From Pontibacter flavimaris (lineage in GTDB: Bacteria > Bacteroidota > Bacteroidia > Cytophagales > Hymenobacteraceae), in assembly GCF_001907195.1 (NCBI RefSeq), contig NZ_LVWA01000002.1, forward strand, positions 372,001 through 436,000: 64,000 bases of DNA. The letters are read 5' to 3'. Numbering within the stretch: position 1 is the stretch's first letter; each line of letters starts with the position of its first letter. Shown one piece after another: positions 54,384-64,000 of the stretch. A program made the translations under genes and the position numbers. The notes under the pieces were generated by a model. That model saw only the letters and a program-made list of their open reading frames with translations, ran no database searches and was not told where the DNA came from.

Positions 54384-54462
54384 TATATATTTATCTCCAC
54401 TTAAGCAAAGAGAATGTCTTCAATAAAATAATTTTCCACATCGATTTGATATGAAAATAATA

Positions 54463-54494
54463 GAAAGGCTGCCCGATCGCTCAGGCAGCCTTTC
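54463..54494 (-). terminator. Terminator of the isocitrate dehydrogenase gene
   Basis: GAAAGGCTGCC (54463-54473) and GGCAGCCTTTC (54484-54494) form a strong stem, followed on the minus strand by TATTATTTTC. It may also end transcription of the membrane protein gene from the left. Confidence 0.75.
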
Positions 54495-54515
54495 CTATTT
54501 TATACTTTATACTTC

Positions 54516-56894
<2,379 letters not shown>

Positions 56895-56911
56895 TTAGCA
56901 AATTAACCCGC

Positions 56912-56960
56912 TTTCAGCAGGAAAGTTATACTTCTCAAGTATAAAAAAGCGCTGCTGAAA
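56912..56960. repeat. Nested palindrome containing the AAGTATA word
   Basis: An outer pair TTTCAGCAG (56912-56920) / CTGCTGAAA (56952-56960) encloses a perfect inner pair TTATACTT (56926-56933) / AAGTATAA (56937-56944) with a CTC tip. It sits in the 385-bp gap between icd and the esterase gene, otherwise empty. Confidence 0.6.
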
Positions 56961-57129
56961 CCAACTGCTAAGTAAGTTTCCGGATGTTTTTGTGTCTTCT
57001 CGCCACCATTTCCCTGCCACTCCCCCACCTAGGCCGCACTTTCGCCCGTTTCCGCGGCACCCTGCGCAACAGCTATACTCTTAAGCCGTCTCTCAAAGCT
57101 TAGTTATAGCTTACCTATTTTACTGTTTT

Positions 57130-58461
57130 ATGAGTACAATTTATACTTCGCTTAGCCTACCCGTTTTACGCATCCTGCTTATTTCCTGCCTTATTTTTAG
57201 CATCATGCCTGCCTCTGCGCAGTTAAAAATAATGCCATTGGGCAACTCCATCACGCAAGGCAATACAGAGCATCCCTCCTACAGGTACCGGCTGTGGCAA
57301 AAACTTATTGATGCTGAGGCAGACTTTGAATTTGTAGGATCACACACTGTGAATGAGGGCGGCACCCCTGCGTTTCCTGCTTACAAAGGCCAGACTTTTA
57401 CCAACCGGAACGAAGGGCACTGGGGCTGGCGTGCCGACGAAATCCTGAATGGCCTGGGCAACGATAAGCCAAACAGGCTAAAGACCTGGCTGCGGGATTA
57501 CTCTCCTGATCTTGTGCTTTTGCATTTAGGATCAAACGATGTGATGCAGGAGCAACCTGTGGCTGAAACCATTGGCGAACTGGAGGAAGTTGTCAAGGAA
57601 ATTCGGAAAACGAACCCGGCTGTGGTCATCCTGTTGGCTCAACTGACTCCTTTATACTTGAATAAGGTGGGGCCGAACACAGTGGAAAGATTGAAAAACT
57701 TTAATGAGCAGATTCCGCTTCTGGCAGAGCGGTTGAATACGTTGCAGTCGCCGGTAATCGTGGTAGATCAGAACGCTGATTTTGACCCAACTCCCGGTGC
57801 CGATACCTGGGACGGAATCCACCCCAACGCCAGCGGTGAGGAGAAAATGGCCCAGCGCTGGTACGAGGCCATCATGAACGAGGTGATCGTGCCGCTCCCC
57901 GTGGAACTTTCCGCTTTTGGTGCGCGCAGTAACCTGCGTGGCGATGTGCTGCTGGAGTGGCAAACAGCCTCCGAAACCAACAATGCCTACTTTGAGGTGC
58001 AGCGCTCGCAGAACGGGAAAGAGTTTGAAGGAATTGCCAGGGTAGAGGGCGCAGGCACCACCGTGGTAACGCAGCATTATACTTTCACCGACTCTGCGGC
58101 CATGCCGGGTACTTTATACTACAGGCTAAAGCAGGTGGATGCCGATAGTACAAGCAGCCTGTCGAAGGTGGTGCAGGTGCAGGTAAGCGAGCGGCAGGAG
58201 CAGCTACAGGTATTTCCGACCAGCAGCCGGGGGCAGACCGTGATGGTGCACCTGCAGCATAACGACCCGGCCGAGGTGGCCCAGGTGCAGGTGTATACGA
58301 AGGAAGGAAAGCTGGTGCACAAGCGGGAAAACCTGCCGGGCAACAACGGTACCTTCAGCACTAAAATCCTGACGGAGCAGTTGCATGGCACCGGCGTTTA
58401 CCTGGTGCGCGTCATAGCAGGCGACAAAGTATACACTTCCAAGTTTGTGCTGGAGCGGTAG
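57130..58461 (+). CDS. Secreted SGNH/GDSL hydrolase with T9SS-type C-terminal domain
   Basis: 443 aa with a Sec signal peptide (cleavage after about residue 30, MPASAQ). The SGNH blocks are visible: block I IMPLGNSITQG with Ser40, block III GSNDV with Asn, and block V DGIHPN with the Asp and His. After about residue 255 a beta-rich linker domain (LEWQTASETNNAYFEVQRS) leads to a Por secretion-type sorting domain (LQVFPTSSRGQTVMVHL...GVYLVRVIAGDKVYTSKFVLE), so export by the type 9 system to the surface is expected. It probably deacetylates or hydrolyses polysaccharide esters. It ends back to back with the PRTase gene. Confidence 0.9.
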   Translation: MSTIYTSLSLPVLRILLISCLIFSIMPASAQLKIMPLGNSITQGNTEHPSYRYRLWQKLIDAEADFEFVGSHTVNEGGTPAFPAYKGQTFTNRNEGHWGWRADEILNGLGNDKPNRLKTWLRDYSPDLVLLHLGSNDVMQEQPVAETIGELEEVVKEIRKTNPAVVILLAQLTPLYLNKVGPNTVERLKNFNEQIPLLAERLNTLQSPVIVVDQNADFDPTPGADTWDGIHPNASGEEKMAQRWYEAIMNEVIVPLPVELSAFGARSNLRGDVLLEWQTASETNNAYFEVQRSQNGKEFEGIARVEGAGTTVVTQHYTFTDSAAMPGTLYYRLKQVDADSTSSLSKVVQVQVSERQEQLQVFPTSSRGQTVMVHLQHNDPAEVAQVQVYTKEGKLVHKRENLPGNNGTFSTKILTEQLHGTGVYLVRVIAGDKVYTSKFVLER

Positions 58462-59100
58462 TTATACATTATCCTGCTCCTGCAGCAGCTGCATCACCTC
58501 CTCGTCGGAGGTTTGGGAGAAGGCCTCGTAAAACTGGCCAACGGCCTGGAAGAACGGCGGCGTGAGCAGGCACACGAACTCATCCACCAGCCCCGAGAAG
58601 CGCTTGGCGGCCTCGGGCGGCGCCACCGGCACGGCCACCACCACACGGCGCGGCTGCTCTTTCTGCACCAGCTTCACGGTGGCCTCCAGGGTTTTGCCGG
58701 TGGCAATGCCATCGTCCACAATAATCACGATGCGGTCTTTGAAGGGGATGTGCCGGCGGTTGCCCATGAACAGGTTATACTTCTGCTGTATACTTTCGCG
58801 GATGCGTTGCACCTCCGCCGCGATGTACTCCTCCGACACGTCCGAGCGGTGGTCGTAGATGACACTGTCCATACTTACGGCGCCGATGGCGAACTCCGGG
58901 TTCAGGGGATGGCCTATCTTTTTGGAGACCGTTACCTCCAGCGGCATGCCCAGCGCTTTAGCAATGGGCGCCGCCACCGGCACGCCTCCCCTCGGAATGG
59001 CCAACACCACGCCAGACTCTCCTTTATACTTTAGCAGGCGCTCGGTCAGTAGCTGCGCTGCCTCCTCCCTGTTCCGGATCATGTCCATAGCTCTATTCAA
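58462..59100 (-). CDS. Phosphoribosyltransferase domain protein
   Basis: 212 aa; Met5 at 59088 is an alternative start. The type I PRTase motif VIIVDDGIATGKTL lies around residues 125-138, and the early GVVLAIPRGGVPVAAPIAKAL and SKKIGHPLNPEFAIGAV stretches are typical of a PRTase family of unknown substrate. Similar domains are found fused or adjacent to dienelactone hydrolase-like proteins, and such a hydrolase is the next gene on the same strand, 171 bp upstream. The stop codon abuts the convergent esterase gene directly. Confidence 0.82.
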   Translation of the reverse strand: MNRAMDMIRNREEAAQLLTERLLKYKGESGVVLAIPRGGVPVAAPIAKALGMPLEVTVSKKIGHPLNPEFAIGAVSMDSVIYDHRSDVSEEYIAAEVQRIRESIQQKYNLFMGNRRHIPFKDRIVIIVDDGIATGKTLEATVKLVQKEQPRRVVVAVPVAPPEAAKRFSGLVDEFVCLLTPPFFQAVGQFYEAFSQTSDEEVMQLLQEQDNV

Positions 59101-59107
59101 TTTTGAC

Positions 59108-59260
59108 TGAGCGAATGAGTGAATGAGTGAATATGACTATAAGTAATGATAAATGCGGGTATCAAACATCTTGCTCAAAAACATATTCTGTTGTTAACTA
59201 CAAGTCAAATAATGAATAACAAGCAACCGATAACCATTCACTCATCCACTCATTCGCTCA
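59108..59260. repeat. 25-bp inverted repeat between PRTase and hydrolase genes
   Basis: TGAGCGAATGAGTGAATGAGTGAAT (59108-59132) pairs with 59236-59260 with one mismatch; within each arm GAATGAGT is repeated. About 100 bp of AT-rich sequence lies between the arms. No open frame is inside. Confidence 0.65.
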
Positions 59261-59271
59261 TTCACAATTAA

Positions 59272-59955
59272 TCAAGGCCTGTCCTGATGCAGGGGCTGTT
59301 GCTTTCCGGGCTTCACGTACTTGCGGAACCAGTCGGTGGCGAGTTGGGCGGCCATTTCCAAGGCACCGGGCTCCTCGAACAGATGCGTGGCATCGGGCAC
59401 GATCTCCAGATCCTTGATACACTGCATCTGGTCCTGCGCCTGCATGTTCAGCGCCAGCACCTCCTCATCCCTGCCCCCCACAATTAGCAGCGTCGGCACC
59501 ATTAGGTCGGGCAGCACGGTATCAGCCAGGTCAGGCCGTCCGCCCCGGCTCACCACGGCTTTTATGATGTCGGGGCCTACGGCTGTGGCGGCTCCAATGG
59601 CGGATGCGGCGCCGGTGCTGGCTCCAAAAAAGGCTATATTCAGGTCTTTGGTGCGGGAATCTTTCTGCGCCCAGTACGTGGTGTCTATCAGGCGGCGGGT
59701 GAGTTTGGGAATATCGAACCGGTTGTTGTACTCCTGGTCCTCCTGCTCCGTAAGCAAATCAAAAAGCAGCGTAGCGAAACCCGACCGCTGCAGGTGCCCG
59801 GCCACAAAGCGGTTTCGGCTGCTGAGGCGGCTGCTGCCACTGCCATGCGAGAAGATGATCAGCCCGAAGGCATTTTCCGGGATAACCAGATCGCCGATAA
59901 GCGTGACGTCCCCCAGCTCCAGGCGGACGCTCTCGTTGAAAGTATAGTTTGCCAT
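59272..59955 (-). CDS. Dienelactone hydrolase-like alpha/beta hydrolase
   Basis: 227 aa from the ATG at 59955 (ANYTFNESVRLELGDVTL); a start at 59964 is possible, and the frame open to 60027 is an unlikely lead. An early GLIIFSHGSGSSR is the usual oxyanion-side loop, the nucleophile elbow is FFGASTGAA with Ser, an Asp lies in VGGRDEEVL, and the His in PDATHLFEEPGAL. The fold is cytoplasmic, with no signal peptide. It is paired with the PRTase gene downstream, as in known fused PRTase-hydrolase proteins. Substrate unknown. Confidence 0.82.
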   Translation of the reverse strand: MANYTFNESVRLELGDVTLIGDLVIPENAFGLIIFSHGSGSSRLSSRNRFVAGHLQRSGFATLLFDLLTEQEDQEYNNRFDIPKLTRRLIDTTYWAQKDSRTKDLNIAFFGASTGAASAIGAATAVGPDIIKAVVSRGGRPDLADTVLPDLMVPTLLIVGGRDEEVLALNMQAQDQMQCIKDLEIVPDATHLFEEPGALEMAAQLATDWFRKYVKPGKQQPLHQDRP

Positions 59956-60081
59956 AGCTTGCATAGGTATTATCGCAGTAAAAACCTGATTATCTGTATA
60001 CTTATCAGTACGACCAGGCATATCCAAAGTTCAGAAAGTATAACTCTCCGCCAGCCCTGCCACGTATCAGTGCTTAAAGCA

Positions 60082-60762
60082 ATGTCTTTCGCCATGCGTT
60101 ATACTTTATCTGTACTTGGTTTACTGCTGCTGCTCACCTCCTGCGGCCCGGATGGCAAACCCGGCATCCTGGGCAGGCTGCGCGTAGACTCGCTGGAGGC
60201 GGTACAGGAGGAGCCGCAGCCTGCCAGCCAGCCGGCGGACCCCGACACAGCCGCTTTTGCAGACGCGTTCAACCAATTTTTTAGTGCCCTGCAGGCCGGC
60301 GACACGGCTGCCCTGAACCGTTTTGTGGAAGCCGACCAGGGCCTTTGGCTGATAGAGCAGCCGGGCGCCATGCCCGCTTACAGCCATTTCACAAGTATAC
60401 AGCAGGTGCAGCGCGAGTACCAACAGCGGCCCTTTACAAGTATAAACCAGGAGGTAAAGGCTTGCCAGCTCGAGCACCGCGACACTTTCCCCGGTTTTGA
60501 TTGCGCTGATATGGACGGTGGCTCCACGGGCTTTGCCGAGGACGGCTGCTTTTATACATTTAAAACCGCCAACTTCCAACATACAGACATGTGGCAATAC
60601 GCCGACCTGAGCGAGCAGCAGGCGCAGCAGGTGCAGGAGCTACAGCAACAGGTACAGGCCACCGTGCTGCACACGGGCACTTCTTACCGCTTCCACTTTG
60701 GTTACCGCAACGGCCGCTGGCTGCTTCTGTTCGCCGACCTGCGCGTGCCCTGCAGCGCCTGA
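60082..60762 (+). CDS. Lipoprotein of unknown function
   Basis: 226 aa from 60082; the ATG at 60094 is an alternative that gives a cleaner signal peptide. The lipobox is LLLLLTSCG, so it is membrane anchored. A Pro/Ala/Glu-rich linker follows, then a domain that resembles SnoaL/NTF2-like folds in its start (AFADAFNQFFSALQAGDTAALNRFV), and a C-terminal YRFHFGYRNGRWLLLFADL that also suits that fold. No family can be named firmly. It is divergent from the hydrolase gene. Confidence 0.65.
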   Translation: MSFAMRYTLSVLGLLLLLTSCGPDGKPGILGRLRVDSLEAVQEEPQPASQPADPDTAAFADAFNQFFSALQAGDTAALNRFVEADQGLWLIEQPGAMPAYSHFTSIQQVQREYQQRPFTSINQEVKACQLEHRDTFPGFDCADMDGGSTGFAEDGCFYTFKTANFQHTDMWQYADLSEQQAQQVQELQQQVQATVLHTGTSYRFHFGYRNGRWLLLFADLRVPCSA

Positions 60763-61005
60763 GAGGAGTTAGAGAGTTTGGGAGGTAGAGAGTTTAGGGG
60801 TTAAGAGGGATAAAAAGTAATGGGGTTATACTTTGATTAGCGCTCTGCAGCCTTCACCCTATTGATCGGAAATAACGTATGCACGTACCAGTAATTTCAT
60901 ACTTTGATCACCAGGCCCATGCTCCACTTTCTAACTTTCTAACTTTCCACCTTTCTAACTCCCCAACTCTCTAACTCCTAAACTCTCTAACTTCCCAAAC
61001 TTCCC
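60763..61005. repeat. Inverted CTAACTT/AAGTTAG-type repeat region
   Basis: GGAGTTAGAGAGTT (60765-60778) is the exact reverse complement of AACTCTCTAACTCC (60965-60978). The right side (60930-60998) carries many copies of CTAACTTT, CTAACTCC and similar; the left side (60763-60807) is their inverse. The arrays lie between the lipoprotein stop and the endonuclease V ATG. Confidence 0.6.
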
Positions 61006-61692
61006 ATGGCTTACTACAGACGCTTCGACTACCCGGCACCAGACCCGGCTATACTTGCCCGGCTTACTGAACAGCAGCGCCAGATGCAGGAGCGCGTCAT
61101 CATCCAAAAGCCCGACTTTAACCTGAAGCTGATTGCCGGCTGCGACTCCTCTTTTATTGGGGAGGATACCATCCTGTCGGCATTCATACTTTTAACGTAC
61201 CCGCAGCTGGAAGTAGTGGAGAAAGTATGGCACCATGGGCCGGTGGAGCTGCCTTACATTCCGGGTTTCCTGGCCTTTCGGGAAGCGCCCAATCTGCTGA
61301 AAGCCTACGAAAAACTGAAACAAAAGCCTGATCTGATCATGGTGGACGGCCACGGCATTTCGCACCCGCGCGGGCTGGGCATTGCCACGCACCTGGGCCT
61401 GCACCTGAACAAACCCACCATGGGCGTTGCCAAAAAAGTGCTCGTGGGCAAGTATAAGGAGCCCGCCGCTACCAAAGGCGCCATCTCGCCGCTGGAGTAT
61501 AAAGGAGAGATCATTGCCAACGTGCTGCGCACCAAGGATAACATCAAGCCTGTCTTCGTTTCGCCGGGCCACCTGATGGACCTGGCATCCGCCACAGAAA
61601 TCGCGTTGAACTGCGCCACCAAGTATAAACTCCCCGAACCCACCCGCCTGGCCGACCATTATGCGGCGGTGTTTAAAAGCGAGGTAAAGTAA
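61006..61692 (+). CDS. nfi: Endonuclease V (deoxyinosine 3' endonuclease)
   Basis: 228 aa. The active-site acids are visible: Asp47 in IAGCDSSF, Glu93 in FLAFREAP and Asp114 in MVDGHGISHPRGLGIATHLG. The usual YIPGFLAFREAP and KPTMGVAKK stretches are present. It cleaves next to deaminated adenine (inosine) to start repair. It starts directly after the CTAACTT array, which lies where its promoter and ribosome binding site should be. It appears to be monocistronic. Confidence 0.93.
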   Translation: MAYYRRFDYPAPDPAILARLTEQQRQMQERVIIQKPDFNLKLIAGCDSSFIGEDTILSAFILLTYPQLEVVEKVWHHGPVELPYIPGFLAFREAPNLLKAYEKLKQKPDLIMVDGHGISHPRGLGIATHLGLHLNKPTMGVAKKVLVGKYKEPAATKGAISPLEYKGEIIANVLRTKDNIKPVFVSPGHLMDLASATEIALNCATKYKLPEPTRLADHYAAVFKSEVK

Positions 61693-62060
61693 GCCGCTCC
61701 TGCCAGCTATACTTTACCAGTTATACTTTATTTCTGATATCCCACCATGCTACTGACTAAGGCTAAGCACCTTAGCCATTCAACAGCTATATACATTTCC
61801 CCTATCCTTTTTCTCTCCAATTTCTGTTGGGGCCCTGTAATGTCCTTCCCGTTGCTGTAGCCACGCCACCCCTCCTGCGTCAAAAGCGCTGGATAGTGCC
61901 TGTATTGAATCCGGGGCCAAAAGAAACATCGGTCATCTTCTCCAGAGATATCAATCATCTTTCCTGCTGCCTATTATCATCATTTGCCTGCGGATGGCTA
62001 TCTACCTTTGTCATATAAAAATAACACAAATAGTTTCAGAGGCACTAAAACATAGAAATC
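61693..62060. other. Intergenic region with the yceI promoter
   Basis: About 370 bp. A short perfect hairpin GGCTAAG-CAC-CTTAGCC lies at 61761-61777. TACCTTTG at 62003-62010 exactly matches the -7 element, with TTTG at 61983-61986 upstream (16-nt spacer, slightly short), and probably drives the YceI gene at 62061. No gene is seen. Confidence 0.5.
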
Positions 62061-62648
62061 ATGAAAGCTCAGAAATTAGTAAGACTCTTGGTTGCGGCAG
62101 GCCTTTTCCTGGCAACCGGACTTAGCACTACAGTGCTTGCGCAGGATACATACAAACTGGCGGCCAAGCCGACGCTGACCGTCATGGGCGGCTCTACCAT
62201 ACACGATTGGGAAATGATCTCCGCACAGTCTCAGGGAAAAGCGGTACTGCTGGTGGAAGGAACCACCTTGAAAAGTGTGAAGTCAGCAAGTATCACCATG
62301 AAGACCGAGTCGCTGAAGAGTGGCAAGGACAAAATGAATGAGATTGCCTACGACGCCCTGAAAGCCAAGAAGTATGCAGACATCACCTTTACGCTGACTT
62401 CCTTTAAAAACCTGGACGGTAAAAAAGGACAGGCAACCGGCAACCTGACCATAGCAGGAACGACCAAACCGGTAACCTTTACGGTAGAATCCAGCGTGAA
62501 AGGCGGATCAGTTTTCATGACAGGCGAAACCGCCATCAAGTTCTCTGATTTCAACCTCACGCCGCCCACAGCCTTGCTCGGCACTGTAAAAACCACCAAC
62601 GACCTTAAGCTTACTTTCCGGGTTAGCTTCCTGCCAAACGTCATCTAA
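62061..62648 (+). CDS. YceI-like periplasmic lipid-binding protein
   Basis: 195 aa with a Sec signal peptide (cleaved after about residue 27, STTVLAQ). The YceI pattern is clear: TVMGGSTIHDWEM near the start of the mature protein, the central NEIAYDALKAKKYADITFTLTSF, then LTIAGTTKPVTFTVE and a final IKFSDFNLTPPTALLGTVKTTNDLKLTF. These small lipocalin-like barrels bind isoprenoid lipids in the periplasm. It is probably co-transcribed with the following outer membrane protein gene, 38 nt downstream. Confidence 0.88.
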   Translation: MKAQKLVRLLVAAGLFLATGLSTTVLAQDTYKLAAKPTLTVMGGSTIHDWEMISAQSQGKAVLLVEGTTLKSVKSASITMKTESLKSGKDKMNEIAYDALKAKKYADITFTLTSFKNLDGKKGQATGNLTIAGTTKPVTFTVESSVKGGSVFMTGETAIKFSDFNLTPPTALLGTVKTTNDLKLTFRVSFLPNVI

Positions 62649-62686
62649 CGATTCAAACAATACAGACACTTCTTATTCCTCATACC

Positions 62687-64000
62687 ATGAAAAAGATCGT
62701 ACTTTCTTTAAGTTTAATGCTAGGCTTAAGCTTAAGTTCATTCGCACAGATCACGCTCTCTGATTTACCTTATTGGAGACCTTACGATCAAAGAGGGCTC
62801 AACACGTTTGAGACAAGCAAAAAAGACTCCACCGCTTTTGATGGCATCAAGGTTCGCTTAGGTGGTGGCTTTGCCCAGCAGTTCCAGGGCTTGCAGCACA
62901 AGAACACGGCCACGGTAAACATGCAAACACAGGGCGGCAACGAGGTAAACCTGAACCAGCTTATGCCCATCGAGAATGGCTTTAACCTGGCCTCGGCTAA
63001 CCTGAACCTGGACGTGTTGCTGGCTGATGGTATCCGGTTAAACCTGGTGACCTACCTCTCTTCCCGCCACCACTCGGAGGCTTGGGTGAAAGGCGGTTAC
63101 ATCCAGATTGACAAAGCGGAGTTCCTGAACATCCCGCTGGTCGACAAACTGTTCGAGAACCTGACCCTGCGCGTAGGCCACATGGAGATCAACTACGGCG
63201 ATGCGCACTTCAGAAGAACCGATAACGCCCACGCGCTGCAGAACCCGTTTGTAGGAAACTATATCATGGATGCCTTCACAACCGAGATCGGCGCCGAAGC
63301 CATCTTCCAGTATAAAAACTTCCTGGCGGTAGGCTCCGTAACAGGCGGCGAAGTACAGGGCGGTATCCAGAACCCGGACCAGCGCAAACCTTCTTTCATC
63401 GGTAAGCTGGGCTACGACAACCAGCTAAACGAAGACCTGCGGGTAAGATTGACAGGCTCCGTGTACACCACTGCAGGCTCCGTTAGAAACACCCTCTACG
63501 GTGGCGACCGTGCCGGCTCACGTTACTTCCTGGTAATGGACCCTGCTAAAGTGGCGAGCGGTGTAGCCGTAACTCCTGCTACGCACTTTACTTCCGGCCA
63601 CATCAACCCGGGCCTGACCAACAGCCTGACCGCCATGGTGCTCAACCCCTTCGTCAAGTTCCGCGGCCTGGAGTTCTTCGGTAACTTTGAGCAGGCCAAA
63701 GGCAAAGGCAGACTGGGCGCCAACGACGAGCCTAAAGACCGTACCTGGACGCAGCTGGGAACTGACCTGGTGTACCGCTTCGGTAGCAACGAGAACCTCT
63801 ACCTGGCTGGCCGCTACAACGTGGTGGAAGGACGCCTGGCACCGCTGGCCTCTGCGCCAACAGTGCAGAATAACAAAGTGAACCTGGAGCGTGTGCAGGT
63901 AGGCGGCGGCTGGTTTGTAACCAAGAACGTGGTTGCCAAAGCCGAATACGTGAAGCAGCAGTACAAAGGCTTCGCCCCTACAGACATCCGCCACGGTGGT
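62687..64000 (+). CDS. Porin-like outer membrane protein (C-terminus outside window)
   Basis: The frame from ATG 62687 stays open to the window edge (438 codons). A signal peptide ends about residue 19 (LSSFAQ). The mature part alternates hydrophobic and polar residues with aromatic ends, typical of outer membrane beta-barrel strands (for example GIRLNLVTYLSSRHH, LTLRVGHMEINYGDAHFRRTD and LYLAGRYNVVEGRL). GHMEINYGDAHFRR resembles phosphate-selective porin-like proteins. Substrate unknown. It follows yceI by 38 nt, and the two may act together in the envelope. Confidence 0.75.
   Translation, partial: MKKIVLSLSLMLGLSLSSFAQITLSDLPYWRPYDQRGLNTFETSKKDSTAFDGIKVRLGGGFAQQFQGLQHKNTATVNMQTQGGNEVNLNQLMPIENGFNLASANLNLDVLLADGIRLNLVTYLSSRHHSEAWVKGGYIQIDKAEFLNIPLVDKLFENLTLRVGHMEINYGDAHFRRTDNAHALQNPFVGNYIMDAFTTEIGAEAIFQYKNFLAVGSVTGGEVQGGIQNPDQRKPSFIGKLGYDNQLNEDLRVRLTGSVYTTAGSVRNTLYGGDRAGSRYFLVMDPAKVASGVAVTPATHFTSGHINPGLTNSLTAMVLNPFVKFRGLEFFGNFEQAKGKGRLGANDEPKDRTWTQLGTDLVYRFGSNENLYLAGRYNVVEGRLAPLASAPTVQNNKVNLERVQVGGGWFVTKNVVAKAEYVKQQYKGFAPTDIRHGG

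Overview
The window looks like a chromosome segment of a Cytophagales bacterium (phylum Bacteroidota), probably Pontibacter or a close relative. The evidence is the promoter shape TAnnTTTG, a T9SS-type C-terminal domain, a monomeric NADP isocitrate dehydrogenase, a tmRNA tag ending YAMAA, BtgA/BtgB-type mobilization genes, and backbone genes studded with the word AAGTATA. The genus is an inference. No rRNA, tRNA or CRISPR array was seen; the only conserved RNA gene is ssrA.

The window has two halves. About 1-35750 is an accessory, horizontally assembled defence island that stops at the 3' end of ssrA (tmRNA, 35753-36119, minus strand), with a tyrosine recombinase next to that end. About 35753-64000 is ordinary chromosomal backbone with housekeeping genes and its own repeat vocabulary.

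Island, left to right. A DUF2971 gene is broken by two in-frame stops. A minus-strand CBASS-like operon follows: patatin phospholipase (CapV type), lipoprotein, small protein, HNH-SAVED nuclease (Cap5 type), CD-NTase with an AGS-C sensor; a 57-aa protein lies just upstream. Next is a stand-alone promoter-hairpin-terminator unit that may be a small RNA, then a SocA/Panacea-type toxin-antitoxin pair. A complete type 1 BREX operon (regulator, brxA, brxB, brxC, pglX, pglZ, brxL) follows on the minus strand. Its BrxL ends in a domain that resembles the MITD1 C-terminal (MIT_C) domain, and its PglX has an AT-rich central insert where target recognition is expected. A divergent three-gene operon of unknown function (histidine-rich N-terminus protein, zinc ribbon, TPR) sits beside BREX. 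Then come a dead IS256-family element, a dead XRE regulator, an excisionase-like pair, a frameshifted gene, and a GC-rich mobilization block (possible oriT, BtgA-like, relaxase, coupling protein, RadC). After these are two IS481-like remnants, a live XRE regulator, HicBA and the integrase.

Backbone: transglutaminase-like protein, MacB/FtsX-type permease divergent from a sigma54 two-component pair, catalase, cyclopropane fatty acid synthase, dnaX, M16 peptidase, NmrA-like protein, a RAYT transposase enclosed by a 144-bp near-perfect inverted repeat, isocitrate dehydrogenase, a secreted GDSL esterase, a phosphoribosyltransferase and nearby hydrolase, lipoprotein, endonuclease V, YceI and an incomplete porin-like protein.

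The island's systems defend at different levels: BREX marks DNA and blocks phage, CBASS is an abortive backup, and the toxin-antitoxin pairs probably stabilise the island or add abortive responses. The mobilization genes and integrase would move it. Several island genes (DUF2971, IS256, XRE, the 26.9-kb gene) are decaying.
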